Origin: Rhodospirillales bacterium
Lineage (GTDB): Bacteria; Pseudomonadota; Alphaproteobacteria; Micavibrionales; UBA1664
Assembly (NCBI GenBank): GCA_023898805.1
Contig: CP060260.1
Coordinates: 1,178,001-1,242,000, forward strand
Reading direction: 5' to 3'
DNA length: 64,000 bases
Positions 44,681-53,581 of this stretch are shown in pieces; within the stretch, counting starts at the first letter, position 1; every line of letters starts with the position of its first letter. The notes under the pieces were generated by a model. That model did not search any database. It worked only from the letters and a program-made list of their open reading frames with translations, and was not told the DNA's origin. The position numbers and the translations under genes are program-made.

Positions 44681-46144
44681 ATGCAAAACGCTCCAAAATT
44701 AACGAACTGGATCGAAAAATTAACCGCCGCGCGTCTGCTCGTGATCGGCGATGTAATGTTCGACCGTTTTGTTTATGGCGATGCCGCGCGCCTGAGCCCC
44801 GAGGCGCCGGTCCCGGTTCTTGCCGCCACCCGCGTTGTCTCCGCCCCCGGCGGGGTGGGCAATGTCGCCGCCAATTTGTCCGCGCTGGGTGTAGATGTGA
44901 CGCTGCTTGCGGTTGCGGGCGACGACGCCGCGGGCGCGGAACTGGCCGCGATACTGGAACGCAGGGGCGTCCGGGCCGATCTGGTGGTCGATCCGTCCCG
45001 CCCCACCATCCGCAAGGAACGCTATATCGCGAACGGCCAGCATCTTCTGCGTGTTGATGCCGAAAGCGCCGCGCCACTGGCGGCGGAAGTCGAATCCGCG
45101 CTTTGCGCGCGGATTCCCACGTTGGCTCGGGGTTGCGCGGCGATCGTCGTCTCCGACTACGGCAAGGGTGTCGTCGGCCCGAAAATACTGGATGCCGTGC
45201 GCGCGACAGGCCTGCCGTTTTTCGTTGATCCCAAGGGCCGCGATTACGCGCGCTATCATGGCGCCGCCGCGATCACGCCCAATAAAAAGGAACTGGCCGA
45301 TGCGACAGGTATGGGCGTATCGGATGATTCCGGCATCGTCGCCGCCGCGCGCCGGATACGGGCCGAATGCGGCATCGCCACGGTGCTTGCCACCCGCGCG
45401 GCCGAGGGCATGACGCTGGTGGGGGCGGATGAACCCTTGCATCTGCGCGCGCGGGCGCGCGAAGTGTTCGACGTTTCCGGCGCGGGCGACACGGTGATCG
45501 CGGTATTCGCGGCCGCGATGGCGGTAGGGGCGGATGCGGGCGACGCTGCTGCGCTGGCCAACGCCGCGGCGGGCCGCGTGGTCGAAAAATCAGGCACCGC
45601 CACCTTGTCGGCAAAAGAATTGCGCGCCGCGCTGGCCGATGCTGCGCCTTCATTCGCGATTGCCCCCGTCCTGTCATGGGACGACGCGGCGGCCTTGGCC
45701 GCGCGCTGGCGCGAAGGCGGGCTGAAGGTCGGTTTCACCAATGGCTGTTTCGACATTCTTCATCAGGGCCACGTCACCATGCTGGCCCATGCACGTGCCG
45801 TCTGCGACCGGCTAATTCTGGGACTGAACTGCGACGCTTCGGTCACGCGCCTGAAAGGGGTCGGACGCCCCGTGAACGATCAGGACGCGCGCGCCCGCGT
45901 GGTCGCCGCTTTGGGCAGCATCGACGCCGTGGTGCTGTTCGGCGCGAACGCGGACGAGGGAGATACCCCCCTTAAACTCATCCAGACCGTGCGTCCTGAT
46001 ATGCTTTTCAAGGGCGCGGATTATACGCGCGATCGCGTAATCGGCGCCGATTTCGTGGAATCCACCGGTGGGCGCGTGGCCTTGTTACCGCTTGAGGACG
46101 GGTTTTCGACCACCGCGACCATCCGCAAGATCGGTGCGGCCTAA
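44681..46144 (+). CDS. hldE: Bifunctional heptose 7-phosphate kinase/heptose 1-phosphate adenylyltransferase
   Basis: Two steps of ADP-heptose synthesis for the LPS inner core; cytosolic. Residues ~1-325 are a PfkB/ribokinase fold (GGVGNVAANLSALGVDVTLL; ending DVSGAGDTVIAVFAA). Residues ~355-487 are a nucleotidyltransferase with FTNGCFDILHQGHVTML. 487 residues, the usual length of the fused enzyme. The start at 44681 is chosen because the in-frame extension to 44597 is not conserved in character. It is divergent from the LapG-type gene. Confidence 0.95.
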   Translation: MQNAPKLTNWIEKLTAARLLVIGDVMFDRFVYGDAARLSPEAPVPVLAATRVVSAPGGVGNVAANLSALGVDVTLLAVAGDDAAGAELAAILERRGVRADLVVDPSRPTIRKERYIANGQHLLRVDAESAAPLAAEVESALCARIPTLARGCAAIVVSDYGKGVVGPKILDAVRATGLPFFVDPKGRDYARYHGAAAITPNKKELADATGMGVSDDSGIVAAARRIRAECGIATVLATRAAEGMTLVGADEPLHLRARAREVFDVSGAGDTVIAVFAAAMAVGADAGDAAALANAAAGRVVEKSGTATLSAKELRAALADAAPSFAIAPVLSWDDAAALAARWREGGLKVGFTNGCFDILHQGHVTMLAHARAVCDRLILGLNCDASVTRLKGVGRPVNDQDARARVVAALGSIDAVVLFGANADEGDTPLKLIQTVRPDMLFKGADYTRDRVIGADFVESTGGRVALLPLEDGFSTTATIRKIGAA

Positions 46145-46158
46145 ACGGCGTATGAGCC

Positions 46159-46183
46159 CACATAAATCCAATCGATTTATGTG
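46159..46183 (+). repeat. Perfect inverted repeat between hldE and dsbD
   Basis: CACATAAATC, loop CAATC, GATTTATGTG: a ten-base stem with a five-base loop. A TATATAGT box follows at 46192-46199, only seven bases before the dsbD ATG. The repeat therefore overlaps where a -35 element would be and may be an operator; it could also be the hldE terminator, although no T-run is present. Confidence 0.65.
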
Positions 46184-46205
46184 ACGTAGCCTATATAGTG
46201 TATCG

Positions 46206-48356
46206 ATGCGTTTGCGCCGCCTGTTCTGCCTTTATATTTATATATGTCTGTGCCTGCTTTGCGCCGCGAATCCCGCGCGGGCGCAGGATTCGCACGTCGC
46301 GCTCGACCTGTTTGCCAACACCGGCGCGGCGGTGCCGGGACAGGTACTGCATCTGGCGGTTCGCCAGACCATTGCGCCGGACTGGCACACTTATTGGGTT
46401 AATCCCGGCGACAGTGGCGAGGCGATGCGCCTGGACTGGACCCTGCCACCGGGTTATGCGCCCTCCGAACTGCAATGGCCCGCGCCGCGCCGCGTGCCTT
46501 ACGGCCCGTTGATGAATTTCGGCTATACTGATACGGCGGTGATGCTGGCCGATCTGCTGGTTCCCCCCGATGCCCGTCCGGGCGACATGCTGAAAATCGA
46601 AGCAACGGCGCAGGTGTTGGTCTGCGATGAAATCTGCACCCCGGAAACCCACGACCTTGCGCTTGACCTGCCGGTGGCGGCCACGGCGCAGCCCGCGAAC
46701 AAGGCGCTTTTTGAAATGGCTGGGCGGGCGATGCCCTTGCCCGTCGGCTGGCCGGTTGAAACCAACCTTGATGACAGCCGGGTCCGGGTTCGCATCACCC
46801 TGCCGCCAGATCAGGCGGGTATCGCCGCTGGCCCGGATACGCTTGCGCTGTTTCCACTGGAATACGGCTACATGGTCAATGCCGCGCCGCAGACCGTATC
46901 CTATGACGCATCCGCCCGGCGACTGACAATCGAACAGGCACGGGATACGGGCCGCGATCTGGCTGAGATCGATACCGCCGCCTATGTCCTGCGCGCGGGC
47001 GACCAAGCATGGCGCATTGACGGACCCGTGGTTGCGACGCCGCCTGCGCTGGGTCTTTCCGCTGCCGTCCCGTCCGCAACGGCGCAAGGCATGGGATTGG
47101 CGCTGACGCTGGTCTTCGCGCTTGCGGGTGGCCTGATTTTGAATCTGATGCCCTGCGTGTTCCCGGTGCTTTCGATGAAGGCGTTGCATCTGGTCGAAAT
47201 GCACGGCGCCGAACGCCGCGCCGCGCGTCTGAACGGAGTTTTGTATGCGCTGGGCGTCGTTATCATGTTTGTGGCGTTGGGCGCGTTGCTGCTGGCGCTG
47301 CGCGCCGGGGGCGAAAGCATCGGCTGGGGCTTTCAACTGCAAAACCCGGTGCTGGTTGCAATGCTGGCATGGCTGATGTTCGTGATCGGCCTCAACCTCG
47401 CGGGTGTTTTCGACCTGCGCATCGCTTTTGGCGGCAGTATGCTGCTGGCCGAGGAACACCACCCCCGTTTGACCGCGTTCCTGACCGGCGTGCTGGCGAC
47501 TCTGGTCGCGACGCCGTGCAGCGCGCCCTTCATGGCCGGGGCGGTGGGCGTTGCGCTGACCCGCGCCGCGCCGGTCGCGCTTTTGATCTTTGCTACGCTT
47601 GGGCTGGGACTGGCCTTGCCTTTTCTTGCGCTCAGCCTCGTGCCCGTGCTGCAGAAAATCCTGCCCCGCCCCGGCGCGTGGATGGAAACGCTGCGTCAGT
47701 TGCTGGCCTTCCCGATGTTTGCCTCCGCCGTCTGGCTGGTCTGGGTGGTGGCGCAGCAGGCGGGGCCGGATGCCGTGGGCTGGACCGGCGCCGGCATGTG
47801 CGCGATCGCGCTTGCGATCTGGCTGTTCGACCGGCCCGCGCCGACGCGCAAGGTTCGTGCCGTTTTAACCTTGCTCGGCTTTTTTGCTTTCGCTCTGGCG
47901 CTTTGTACACTGATCCCCATCGTCCCGCGTACCGGATCGTCAATGTCGATAAGCGACGACGCGCGCGGTGATGCCCGGCCATTCACCCCGGCCGCGTTGG
48001 ATGACGCTCTGGCGACGGGTGCGCCGGTCTTTGTCAACATGTCGGCGTCGTGGTGCATCACCTGTCTGGTCAATGAACGCATGACGCTTTCGACCCGCGC
48101 GGTGCGCGCTTTGTTCGATGCGGCGGGCGTCGTGTCCCTGCGCGGCGACTGGACGGGGCAGGACCCGGCGATTACCGCCTATTTGCAACGTTTCGGCCGT
48201 TCGGGTGTGCCGCTTTACGTGCTTTATCCGGCCCCCAAGGCGGACGGCCCGCGGCCCGCGCCGGTGATCCTGCCGCAGATACTGACCCGCGCGGCGCTTG
48301 AAACTGCGCTTAACATGCCGCAAGAGTCCGGCCATGCGAATGCGTCCGACCAGTGA
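46206..48356 (+). CDS. dsbD: Thiol:disulfide interchange protein DsbD/ScsB type
   Basis: Moves electrons from cytosolic thioredoxin to periplasmic thiol proteins. A signal peptide covers residues 1-26 (ending ARA). The N-terminal periplasmic domain contains Cys140/Cys144 (VLVCDEICTPE). The membrane domain carries Cys317 (MPCVFPV) and Cys438 (TPCSAPF), one in each half, with about eight helices. The C-terminal thioredoxin-like domain has Cys617-Cys620 (WCITC). 716 residues. No Shine-Dalgarno is visible before the ATG and a -10-like box lies seven bases upstream, so the mRNA may be leaderless. It is followed by a PCuAC-like gene. Confidence 0.92.
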   Translation: MRLRRLFCLYIYICLCLLCAANPARAQDSHVALDLFANTGAAVPGQVLHLAVRQTIAPDWHTYWVNPGDSGEAMRLDWTLPPGYAPSELQWPAPRRVPYGPLMNFGYTDTAVMLADLLVPPDARPGDMLKIEATAQVLVCDEICTPETHDLALDLPVAATAQPANKALFEMAGRAMPLPVGWPVETNLDDSRVRVRITLPPDQAGIAAGPDTLALFPLEYGYMVNAAPQTVSYDASARRLTIEQARDTGRDLAEIDTAAYVLRAGDQAWRIDGPVVATPPALGLSAAVPSATAQGMGLALTLVFALAGGLILNLMPCVFPVLSMKALHLVEMHGAERRAARLNGVLYALGVVIMFVALGALLLALRAGGESIGWGFQLQNPVLVAMLAWLMFVIGLNLAGVFDLRIAFGGSMLLAEEHHPRLTAFLTGVLATLVATPCSAPFMAGAVGVALTRAAPVALLIFATLGLGLALPFLALSLVPVLQKILPRPGAWMETLRQLLAFPMFASAVWLVWVVAQQAGPDAVGWTGAGMCAIALAIWLFDRPAPTRKVRAVLTLLGFFAFALALCTLIPIVPRTGSSMSISDDARGDARPFTPAALDDALATGAPVFVNMSASWCITCLVNERMTLSTRAVRALFDAAGVVSLRGDWTGQDPAITAYLQRFGRSGVPLYVLYPAPKADGPRPAPVILPQILTRAALETALNMPQESGHANASDQ

Positions 48357-48433
48357 AGCTCAAAGCATTTTGAAAAGCGCCTGTCTTGGGTTTATCATTA
48401 CCCGTTTTCTGGCTTAGCCTGTATGGGGGGTTC

Positions 48434-49378
48434 ATGCGTTTCTCGTTTACGGTGATTCTGGCGCTGGTTTTGTTTTTGGCTGTGCCTTCATTCGCGCAGG
48501 ATGCGGATAAAACACAGACCGTGCCGTCCACAATGCAGATTGAACGCGCCAGCACGCTGGCCGCGCCGGTTCAGGTGCCGACTGCGGGCGTGTTCATGGT
48601 CCTCACCAATAACGCCGCCGCGCCGGACCGGTTGGTCGGCGCCGATAGCGCCGCGGCCGATGGGGTCGAACTGGTTTCTCTTTCGGTCGGCGACGATGGC
48701 CGGATGGCGCTTAACCGTGTTGATGCGATCGACGTCCCGGCGGGTGAACCGCTGGTCCTTGGCATGGGCGGCAGCTCTTTGTTGATGACCGGCGTTAAAA
48801 GCCAGTTCAAGACGGGCGAAAAATTTCCGATGAACCTGAAATTTGAACATGCGGGCACCGTGCCGGTGAATGTCGAGGTGATCGACCCGCAGGAAATGAC
48901 TAAACGCTTTTCGCCCCAAACTATGGAAGGCGTAATGCGCAAGCTGCGCACGATTCAGGAAAACCGGGAAAAGGCGGAAAATCCATCTTTCCTGGATCGT
49001 CTGCGCAACAAGGTGCGTTCGTTGCTGGGCCGTGCGCCTGAAAACACGCCCGGTGTGACCAAAACCATGCCGGCGCTCCCGGCGGACGCGGCCATGCAGG
49101 CACCCGTGCATATCGACCCCAATGCCATCGACCCGAAAAAAACGCCCGGGCCTTTGCCCGAAGGGCCGATGTCCACCCCCGACGGCGTGATACCGGGCAC
49201 CTTGCCGCCCGCGCCGCAGCCATCCATCGGTAACCCGACGGATATGGAGGCGCTGCCGGTGCCGACCGTCGAATCCATTCGTGCCACCAGCGGCGCGGTC
49301 GTGCCGCCGTCGCCGCCCATCAGTGCGCGCCTGCCCGACGGGCCACAACCGGGCGTACCCGTGAAAAGCGGTGAATAA
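48434..49378 (+). CDS. Secreted PCuAC-fold protein with altered copper-site residues
   Basis: 314 residues with a signal peptide (1-22, ending SFAQ). Residues ~30-145 match the PCuAC/DUF461 copper chaperone fold (TAGVFMVLTNNAAAPDRLVG; FPMNLKFEHAG). The family's ligand pattern is H(M)-X10-M-X21-H-X-M. Here the first His is Val (VELVSL) and the HxM pair is replaced (GGSSLLMTG); only the middle Met is kept. The C-terminal half has a short charged helix and a long Pro-rich region. A GGGGGG tract precedes the ATG at 48434. It is probably not a normal copper carrier, although it sits next to dsbD. Confidence 0.85.
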   Translation: MRFSFTVILALVLFLAVPSFAQDADKTQTVPSTMQIERASTLAAPVQVPTAGVFMVLTNNAAAPDRLVGADSAAADGVELVSLSVGDDGRMALNRVDAIDVPAGEPLVLGMGGSSLLMTGVKSQFKTGEKFPMNLKFEHAGTVPVNVEVIDPQEMTKRFSPQTMEGVMRKLRTIQENREKAENPSFLDRLRNKVRSLLGRAPENTPGVTKTMPALPADAAMQAPVHIDPNAIDPKKTPGPLPEGPMSTPDGVIPGTLPPAPQPSIGNPTDMEALPVPTVESIRATSGAVVPPSPPISARLPDGPQPGVPVKSGE

Positions 49379-49970
49379 GACGGTTGTTTTTGATGTTGGC
49401 GGGGTTCTGATCGACTGGAACCCTGAATACCTCTATCGCCGCCTGATCCCGGAGGCGCGTGCGCGTGAAGCGTTTCTTAAAACGGTCTGTACCCGCGCAT
49501 GGAATGCGCAGCAAGACCTTGGGCGCAGCTGGGCCGATGCGGTGCGCGAACGAATCGCCGCCTTTCCCGAACACGAATCCCTGATCCGTGCCTACGATGA
49601 AAACTGGCACGAAATGGTCGCGGGTCTGGTGCCGGGTACATCGGAATTGAAAGACAATCTGCGTGCGCGCGGCGTGAAGGTCTTTGCCCTGACCAATTTT
49701 TCGGCAGAAAAATGGACACTGGCACAAAGTCTGTGGCCGACCCTCGCGCGTTTCGATGGCGTGGTCTGTTCGGGTGTGGAGCGTGTCGCCAAGCCGGACC
49801 CGGCGATTTACCGCGTGTTGTTCAACCGCCATGCTCTCGATCCTGCCGCGTGTCTATTCATCGACGATCTGCCCGCGAATGTCGCGGCGGCGCGCGATCT
49901 GGGGATGCGGGGTCATGTCTTTACAAATGCCGGTGCTTTGGCCGACACTCTTGCGGCGTTTCTGGCTTGA
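49371..49970 (+). CDS. HAD-family hydrolase (haloacid dehalogenase-like, subfamily IA)
   Basis: A predicted phosphatase of small molecules. Motif I is VVFDVGGVLIDWNP, motif II FALTNFS, the Lys region RVAKPDPAIYR and the final acidic motif LFIDDLPANVAAA. 199 residues. In motif I the second Asp of DxD is replaced by Gly, as in YihX-type members. It starts at a GTG inside the previous gene's end (eight-base overlap), so it is in one operon with the PCuAC-like gene. The substrate is unknown. Confidence 0.85.
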   Translation: MNKTVVFDVGGVLIDWNPEYLYRRLIPEARAREAFLKTVCTRAWNAQQDLGRSWADAVRERIAAFPEHESLIRAYDENWHEMVAGLVPGTSELKDNLRARGVKVFALTNFSAEKWTLAQSLWPTLARFDGVVCSGVERVAKPDPAIYRVLFNRHALDPAACLFIDDLPANVAAARDLGMRGHVFTNAGALADTLAAFLA

Positions 49971-49990
49971 ACCTGTTTCTGGGGATTTGA

Positions 49991-50446
49991 ATGACCGACA
50001 CCGCCGCCGCCCGCACGATCCTGATCCTGATCGGCCCGAACCTCAACTTGCTTGGCACGCGCGAACCCGCGCTGTACGGCACGATGACGCTGGCGGAGAT
50101 CGAGGCGATGTGCGCCGCCCACGCCGCGAAACTGGGTCTGCGCACCGCGCTGCGGCAATCGAACCACGAAGGCGAGTTGGTGACCTGGATCCAGGACGCT
50201 ATAGCGGACGGTACCGCTGGTGTTATCGTCAATGCGGGTGCATACACCCATACCTCGGTGGCGATTCATGACGCGCTTAAAATGCTGTCCTGCCCGATCG
50301 TCGAGGTTCATCATTCCAATCCGATGGCGCGCGAGGCATTCCGTCATACTTCCTATATCGCGCCGCTAGCCATGGCGGTGATCGCTGGGATCGGGCCGGA
50401 TGGCTATCTCGTGGCGCTGGATGCGTTGGCCAATAAATTGAAATAA
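49991..50446 (+). CDS. aroQ: 3-dehydroquinate dehydratase, type II
   Basis: Third step of the shikimate pathway. GPNLNLLGTREPALYG, the SNHEGELVTWIQDA block, NAGAYTHTSVAIHDAL and the catalytic-His region EVHHSNPMAREAFRHTSYIA are all present. 151 residues is normal. It lies upstream of accB, an arrangement common in Proteobacteria. Confidence 0.95.
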   Translation: MTDTAAARTILILIGPNLNLLGTREPALYGTMTLAEIEAMCAAHAAKLGLRTALRQSNHEGELVTWIQDAIADGTAGVIVNAGAYTHTSVAIHDALKMLSCPIVEVHHSNPMAREAFRHTSYIAPLAMAVIAGIGPDGYLVALDALANKLK

Positions 50447-50464
50447 AAAGATAATTTCGTTGTT

Positions 50465-50493
50465 TTGACGCTTTTCCACCGATCTGCTAAACA
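50465..50493 (+). promoter_or_regulatory. Candidate promoter for accB-ridA-accC
   Basis: TTGACG (50465-50470), 17-base spacer, TAAACA (50488-50493), 75 bases before accB and just after aroQ. Confidence 0.5.
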
Positions 50494-50567
50494 TGCGGGC
50501 TTGGGCCCGGTTTGTGCCGGTTTTGATTGCCCAGACTGTTGAAAATAAAAAGGAAATTCCAAGGTCC

Positions 50568-51038
50568 ATGAAAATCGACAAAGCCGCCATCCGGCAACTG
50601 GCCGAACTGCTCGACGAAACCGCGCTTTCGGAAATCGAGGTCGCGCAGGGCGAGGAAAAAATCCGCGTCTCCCGCCGCGCCGAAGGCGGCATCGCCTACA
50701 TGCCGCCTATGGCCTCCGCCGGTGCCTCGGTGTTCCCGATCGACAATCCCGGCGCGCCGATGCCGCCCTCGATGGAAATCGCCCATGCGACCACGGCCCA
50801 GCATCCGGGCGCGGTGATTTCGCCCATGGTCGGCACCGCTTATCTCTCGCCCGAACCAGGCAAGCCGCCTTTTGTAGCCAAGGGCGCGCAGGTTAAGGCG
50901 GGCGATACGCTGATGATCATCGAGGCGATGAAGGTTATGAACCCAATCAAGGCCGAGCGCGGCGGCACCGTCAAACAGGTCTTGATCGAGGACGCGCGCC
51001 CCGTCGAATTCGGCGACGTGCTGATGATCATCGAATAA
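50568..51038 (+). CDS. accB: Biotin carboxyl carrier protein of acetyl-CoA carboxylase
   Basis: Carries the carboxybiotin group in malonyl-CoA synthesis. It begins MKIDKAAIRQLAELLDETAL, has a Pro/Ala-rich linker around residues 55-80, and ends with the biotinyl domain with Lys122 in IEAMKVMN. 156 residues is normal. The start at 50568 is favoured over an in-frame ATG at 50493 because of the family N-terminus. Confidence 0.96.
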   Translation: MKIDKAAIRQLAELLDETALSEIEVAQGEEKIRVSRRAEGGIAYMPPMASAGASVFPIDNPGAPMPPSMEIAHATTAQHPGAVISPMVGTAYLSPEPGKPPFVAKGAQVKAGDTLMIIEAMKVMNPIKAERGGTVKQVLIEDARPVEFGDVLMIIE

Positions 51039-51039
51039 C

Positions 51040-51447
51040 ATGTCCGCGCGCAGGCAAATCGTTCCGCCCGACTTCACCCCGGTCATGGGGGCTTATTCGC
51101 ACGGGCTTTCGGTTGCATTGACGCCGGCGACCCGCATGATATTCGTGACCGGCCAGATCGCGATGGACGCGGCGGGCGCGGCAGTTGCGCCGGGCGACGC
51201 CGCCGCGCAGGCGGAATTCGTTTTTGAAAACATCAAAGCCATTCTGGCGGCCGACGGCGCGACGCTGGACGACGTGGTCAAGGTCCAGATTTTTCTGACC
51301 GATATGAACGACTTCGCAAAGGTGTCGCCCGTGCGCAACCGTTACCTTGAGCGCGCCAAACCGGTCAGCACGCTGGTCGAGGTCAGCCGCCTGGTCAAGG
51401 ACGGTTGCTGCGTGGAAATCGAAGTTATTGCGATGGTGGAGAAATAG
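51040..51447 (+). CDS. RidA-family protein encoded between accB and accC
   Basis: 135 residues of the YjgF/RidA trimeric fold: GAYSHGLSVA, MIFVTGQIAMD, NIKAILAADGATLDDVVKVQ and the C-terminal RLVKDGCCVEIEVIAMV. The active-site Arg of RidA proper (in the usual NRVEIE-like R-x-E) is not evident, since here the segment reads RYLERAKPVSTLVEVSRL, so imine hydrolysis is uncertain. It starts one base after accB and ends two before accC, so it is an integral member of the operon. Confidence 0.85.
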   Translation: MSARRQIVPPDFTPVMGAYSHGLSVALTPATRMIFVTGQIAMDAAGAAVAPGDAAAQAEFVFENIKAILAADGATLDDVVKVQIFLTDMNDFAKVSPVRNRYLERAKPVSTLVEVSRLVKDGCCVEIEVIAMVEK

Positions 51448-51449
51448 CC

Positions 51450-52838
51450 ATGTTTAAAAAAGTCCTCATCGCCAATCGCGGCGAAATCGCTCTGCGCATT
51501 CATCGCGCCTGCAAGGAACTGGGGATTCTTTCGGTCGCGGTGCATTCGACCGCCGACGCGAACGCGATGGCGGTACGTTTGGCCGATGAATCGGTCTGCA
51601 TCGGCCCGCCGCCGGCGAAGGACAGCTATCTCAACATCCCCGCGATCCTGACCGCGGCGGCAGTGACGGGCGCGGACGCCATCCACCCCGGTTATGGCTT
51701 CCTGTCCGAAAACGCGGAATTTGCCCGCATGGTGGAGGAACACGGCTTTACCTTTATCGGTCCCAAGCCCGAACATATCGATTGCATGGGCGACAAGGCG
51801 ATGGCCAAGGAAACCGTCAAGAAACTGGGCCTGCCGGTGGTGCCCGGATCGGACGGCGTGGTTGAAACATTGGCCGAGGGGCTAAAGGTCGCAAAGAAAA
51901 TCGGTTATCCCGTGATTACCAAGGCGGTCGCGGGTGGCGGCGGCAAGGGCATGAAGGTGATTCACAAGGAATCCGAATTCGAGGAAGCCTGGAATACCGC
52001 GCGGCGCGAGGCCAAGGCCAATTTCGGCGACGATTCCATGTATATCGAAAAATACCTCGACAAGCCGCGCCATATTGAAGTGCAGGTCTTTGGCGACGGC
52101 AAGGGCGAGGGGATCCATCTGGGCGAACGCGACTGCTCGATCCAGCGCCGCCATCAAAAGGTGGTGGAGGAAGGGCCAAGCCCCGCCCTGACCCCGGAAC
52201 AGCGCGAGTATATCGGCGGGCTTGCGGCGGATGTGGTGCGCAGACTGGGATACCGCGGCGCCGGGACGTTCGAGTTCCTGTATCAGGACGAGGAATTCTA
52301 TTTCATCGAGATGAACACCCGCATCCAGGTCGAACACCCGGTGACCGAGATGATCACAGGCATTGACCTAGTGACCGAACAGATCCGCATTGCCGCGGGC
52401 GAACCGTTGTTGATCAACAAGGACAATTTGCGCTTGCGCGGCCACGCCATCGAAATCCGCATCAACGCCGAAGATCCGCGCACCTTCCTGCCCAGCCCCG
52501 GCGAGATCACCCAGTTCCATGCCGCAGGCGGTCTGGGCGTGCGCCTCGATTCCGCGATTTATACCGGCTATCGCATTCCGCCCTATTACGATTCCATGGT
52601 CGGTAAGCTGATCGTCCATGGCCGCACTCGGGAGGAGGCGCTCCGCCGCCTCAAACGTGCGATCCACGAAACCGTGATCGATGGGGTCAAAACGACGCTG
52701 CCGCTGCACGCATGGATCGTCGAACAACCCGATTTCATCAAGGGAAAATACACCATCCACTGGTTGGAAAAACAGCTTGCGGCTATGACCGATGCCGACG
52801 CCATCCCCACCGGGAAAGGTGCCCGCGCGCGGCGCTGA
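51450..52838 (+). CDS. accC: Acetyl-CoA carboxylase biotin carboxylase subunit
   Basis: ATP-dependent carboxylation of the biotin on AccB. MFKKVLIANRGEIALRIHRA, HPGYGFLSENAEFA, the ATP-grasp Gly-rich loop KAVAGGGGKGMK and the EMNTRIQVEHPVTEMITGID active site are conserved. 462 residues, with a short basic end. The start at 51450 is two bases after the upstream stop; the in-frame extension to 51405 overlaps ridA and is rejected. Confidence 0.96.
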   Translation: MFKKVLIANRGEIALRIHRACKELGILSVAVHSTADANAMAVRLADESVCIGPPPAKDSYLNIPAILTAAAVTGADAIHPGYGFLSENAEFARMVEEHGFTFIGPKPEHIDCMGDKAMAKETVKKLGLPVVPGSDGVVETLAEGLKVAKKIGYPVITKAVAGGGGKGMKVIHKESEFEEAWNTARREAKANFGDDSMYIEKYLDKPRHIEVQVFGDGKGEGIHLGERDCSIQRRHQKVVEEGPSPALTPEQREYIGGLAADVVRRLGYRGAGTFEFLYQDEEFYFIEMNTRIQVEHPVTEMITGIDLVTEQIRIAAGEPLLINKDNLRLRGHAIEIRINAEDPRTFLPSPGEITQFHAAGGLGVRLDSAIYTGYRIPPYYDSMVGKLIVHGRTREEALRRLKRAIHETVIDGVKTTLPLHAWIVEQPDFIKGKYTIHWLEKQLAAMTDADAIPTGKGARARR

Positions 52839-52851
52839 CGGGCTTGCCCCT

Positions 52852-53433
52852 CTAGGATGGATCCTCGATCCGTTTTCGCGCGATGCCTTCAATCAGGCTG
52901 TTATTGGTCATGTTCTGGCGGCGATATATCGTAATCGCCGATTCTTTCAGATGCTCCAGCCCTGCGTGATGGTGGGACAACTCCTCAAGAACAAAACTGT
53001 AATACCCCATATCGATGGCATCGTAGGCGCTGGCCAGAACGCAGTCATTGATGTCAAAGCCTACGAAATGAATTTCACGGATCCCGCGCTGGGTCAAAAA
53101 ACGGTTCAGGCCGTCCGGGTCCGTCCCTTTGAAACAGGATCGTGTGGTTTTGTGCACTCGGAAAAGGTTTTTCCGGTATGGCTCTAGCGCGCGTAAAACG
53201 GCCTCGCTGCTGGGGCCGGTTTCTTCGGCTTTCAGGGTGAAAGCACCCTGCTTGTACATCATGGATGATTTTGGGGCATGGTATTCCGCGACGATATAGG
53301 CCTGATAAAGGGGCTGTTCTGTGAACCGCGCGATCGCATCGGTGATACGCAAGGCTATGTCGCCGGTTAATGTCAGAGGCTGAACATCGACGATGAACAG
53401 GGCTCTTGCATCCGTTGCTTGTGGAACGATCAT
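52852..53433 (-). CDS. Isochorismatase-fold cysteine hydrolase
   Basis: 193 residues. The catalytic triad of this family is visible: Asp16 (LFIVDVQPL), Lys95 (RVHKTTRSCF) and Cys131 (DINDCVLASAYDA). Family members act as nicotinamidases, isochorismatases or N-carbamoyl amidases; nothing here picks one. It is convergent with accC and 14 bases from its stop, and divergent from the histidine kinase. Confidence 0.8.
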   Translation of the reverse strand: MIVPQATDARALFIVDVQPLTLTGDIALRITDAIARFTEQPLYQAYIVAEYHAPKSSMMYKQGAFTLKAEETGPSSEAVLRALEPYRKNLFRVHKTTRSCFKGTDPDGLNRFLTQRGIREIHFVGFDINDCVLASAYDAIDMGYYSFVLEELSHHHAGLEHLKESAITIYRRQNMTNNSLIEGIARKRIEDPS

Positions 53434-53581
53434 ACCGACCCCGCTAGGACAGGTTTGTTTTGACGGAGTATAACATCAAGACCTGACATCCTGCCGACTT
53501 CCATCTCTCACGCCCCGTCCCCGAATTCCATGGAAAATCACAGGCATTTGCGGTATTGTGACGGCTGGACAGATACCCGCC

